A stretch of 8,127 nucleotides of DNA, from the NCBI GenBank assembly GCA_913054205.1, contig CAJXJM010000096.1, positions 1 through 8,127 of the forward strand, written 5' to 3'. This stretch comes from an uncultured Rhodospirillaceae bacterium (GTDB taxonomy: Bacteria; Pseudomonadota; Alphaproteobacteria; Rhodospirillales; UBA2165). Position numbers and translations under genes: made by a program. The notes under the pieces are model-generated. The model was not told where the DNA came from. It saw only the letters and a program-made list of their open reading frames with translations, and searched no databases. Below, one piece after another: positions 6,762-8,127 of this stretch (the first letter of the stretch is position 1; each line of letters begins with the position of its first letter).

Positions 6762-8127
6762 TTAATCGTGGGTATGTCCGTGGTCGTGTGTATGTTCAGC
6801 AATCCGACCGTCTGAAGTAAACAACAAAGACTTAATAATCAACGGCACAACATCGGTTGGCTGAATGAGTTCGCCAATATCGATGTAGTCAAACTCCTGT
6901 AACTGGATACCGTCGAGCGAAATGATATTGCCCGCGACGTTGAGCTCTTTTCGCAAGATGCCGCCGAGACTTTTACCGATATCGCCTTCCATAACGAGGA
7001 TAAGTTGATTTTTATTTGCAACGCTATTGGGTAATCCATCACAAATGCCTTGAGCGAGAGCAAACATACGCGCATGGGCTGGCTCACCTTCCCAGCGGAA
7101 TGCCAGGGCAACTGTTGTCGAGCCTTCTTCAATGTCAAAACGGGTGAGCGCTTTAGAAATGGCCGCGGTTACTTTTTTGGGATTGATGTCGTCCGCTAAA
7201 GAAATGTCCAGACGGATGACCGAAATATTGCGCACCGGCAGGCTGTCGGGTTCGGTGATGTGAACCGTGTTGCCGCTGACTTGAACGGTGAATTGCGAGG
7301 CACCCACGACGGTCGCGCGAATGCCTTGGCCGGGGTCATAGACAGGATAGGCAATATCTTTGTTTTCCAGCGCTTTGCTCATAGCCTTGGCGAGATCGGC
7401 GCCGACGTCACCGTGATCGGATTTTTCGCGTTTGAAAATAAATTCAGAGACGCCGCCGGAAAACGTTATTGCATCAATTTTGGTTTTGCTTGGCAAGGCC
7501 GGCGTGAGCATGAGGTCTTTGGTAAGTTTGGAAAGCTTTCCGCGGCCGATTGTTTCAATAAGCACGCCAATCATCGTATCGACAAGTTTCTGCCGGTCGA
7601 CTTTTGATAATTTGTCACCGAGTTTGAGTGTTAGTCCGGCTTCCTCAGCCAGGCGTTCGGCAGGGCCTTCAATGCGCACCAATATTCCATCATCGTCGAA
7701 GGCGATAAGACGGCCACCGACAGCGACGGCAGAGCTATCGAGCAATTGGCCGTCCTGGACGAGGGCGAATTTGGTCGTGCCGCCACCAACATCAATGTTT
7801 AGAAATGTTTTGTGTTCTTTGCGCGATAACTCAACAGCGCCCGATCCATGCGCCGCCATCAGCGCTTCAAGATTATGTCCGGCAGAAGCGCAAACTAATT
7901 TTCCGGACTCAGCGGCGAATAAATCTGCAATCGCGCGGGCATTGGTGCGCTTTAAGGCTTCGCCGGTGAGAATGACCGCACCGCTGTCAATATCGTCGCG
8001 TTCAAGTTTGGCTGATTTATAGGCGCTATCGATAAAAATGCCGAGTTCATCCGCATCGATGGTGTAATCGGCACGGTACGGGGTCAGTAGAATAGGTGAT
8101 TGCCAAATAATTTCGCGGCTAACAACA
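6762..8127 (-). CDS. eutA: EutA, ethanolamine ammonia-lyase reactivating factor (N-terminus beyond the window)
   Basis: The frame is open to the right edge, giving 454 codons; by comparison with Escherichia coli EutA (467 residues) about 40 N-terminal residues are missing. ATG 7859 is internal, not the start. EutA is a cytoplasmic ATPase of the acetate kinase/Hsp70 fold that swaps damaged adenosylcobalamin out of the EutBC lyase. Recognisable segments, in visible numbering, are REIIWQSPILLTP (4-16), IDSGAVILTGEA (about 48-59), the phosphate loop NIDVGGGTT (110-118), ITFSGGVSE (220-228), DIGKSLGG (382-389), DYIDIG (413-418) and VVPLIIKSLLF (427-437), which is where E. coli EutA nearly ends. 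This protein adds about 17 residues with a His-rich end, HTHDHGHTHD, a likely metal-binding tail. It is the first visible gene of the minus-strand operon with the MFS and secreted-protein genes. eutB and eutC could lie beyond the right edge. Confidence 0.93.
   Translation of the reverse strand, partial: VVSREIIWQSPILLTPYRADYTIDADELGIFIDSAYKSAKLERDDIDSGAVILTGEALKRTNARAIADLFAAESGKLVCASAGHNLEALMAAHGSGAVELSRKEHKTFLNIDVGGGTTKFALVQDGQLLDSSAVAVGGRLIAFDDDGILVRIEGPAERLAEEAGLTLKLGDKLSKVDRQKLVDTMIGVLIETIGRGKLSKLTKDLMLTPALPSKTKIDAITFSGGVSEFIFKREKSDHGDVGADLAKAMSKALENKDIAYPVYDPGQGIRATVVGASQFTVQVSGNTVHITEPDSLPVRNISVIRLDISLADDINPKKVTAAISKALTRFDIEEGSTTVALAFRWEGEPAHARMFALAQGICDGLPNSVANKNQLILVMEGDIGKSLGGILRKELNVAGNIISLDGIQLQEFDYIDIGELIQPTDVVPLIIKSLLFTSDGRIAEHTHDHGHTHD

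Noticed and set aside
6762..7859. ATG 7859 as the eutA start
   Set aside because: The frame stays open to the window edge and the upstream 89 codons match conserved EutA sequence (REIIWQSP, DSGAVILTGEA).
7432..8022. A 196-codon plus-strand open frame opposite eutA
   Set aside because: It is an antisense shadow of a well-conserved gene; composition is low-complexity Ser/Pro/Ala without a family match.

Overview
This 8.1 kb window looks like part of an alphaproteobacterial chromosome of roughly 50% GC. The evidence is gene content, the dense packing with short gaps, repeated AGGGAG-type ribosome binding sites, and TTG starts on two genes. The assignment is an inference. I see no rRNA, tRNA, CRISPR array, transposase, integrase or phage gene.

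Layout. On the minus strand at the left edge is a CobW/COG0523-family P-loop GTPase, cut by the window end, with a puzzling start. A divergent control region (about 588-763) separates it from a tight plus-strand pair: a thiamine-diphosphate (ThDP) enzyme of the acetolactate synthase/benzoylformate decarboxylase type (764-2563) and, 2 nt later, a UbiD-family decarboxylase (2566-4203). Next on the plus strand is a small exported-protein gene (4289-4610) broken by a single frameshift. Its 3' end overlaps by 4 nt the end of a convergent minus-strand operon. In transcription order that operon is eutA (reactivating factor of ethanolamine ammonia-lyase, 5' end beyond the right edge), an MFS transporter (5528-6742), and a secreted protein of unknown function (4607-5500).

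How the genes may work together. The ThDP enzyme and the UbiD enzyme both act on carboxylated substrates by different chemistry, and their 2-nt spacing implies joint expression and probably one pathway. The catalytic residues expected for each family are visible, so both should be active. The substrate cannot be read from sequence. UbiD enzymes need prenylated FMN made by UbiX, and no ubiX is present here. The minus-strand operon points to ethanolamine or a related B12-dependent process: EutA exchanges damaged cobalamin on the EutBC lyase, and the MFS protein could import or export a related compound. eutB and eutC are not in view. This EutA carries an unusual His-rich C-terminal tail.

The most useful items for follow-up are the ThDP-UbiD pair with its divergent GTPase and palindrome-rich promoter region, the His-tailed EutA, and two separate one-base frame problems (CobW start, small exported protein), which may be mutations or assembly errors.
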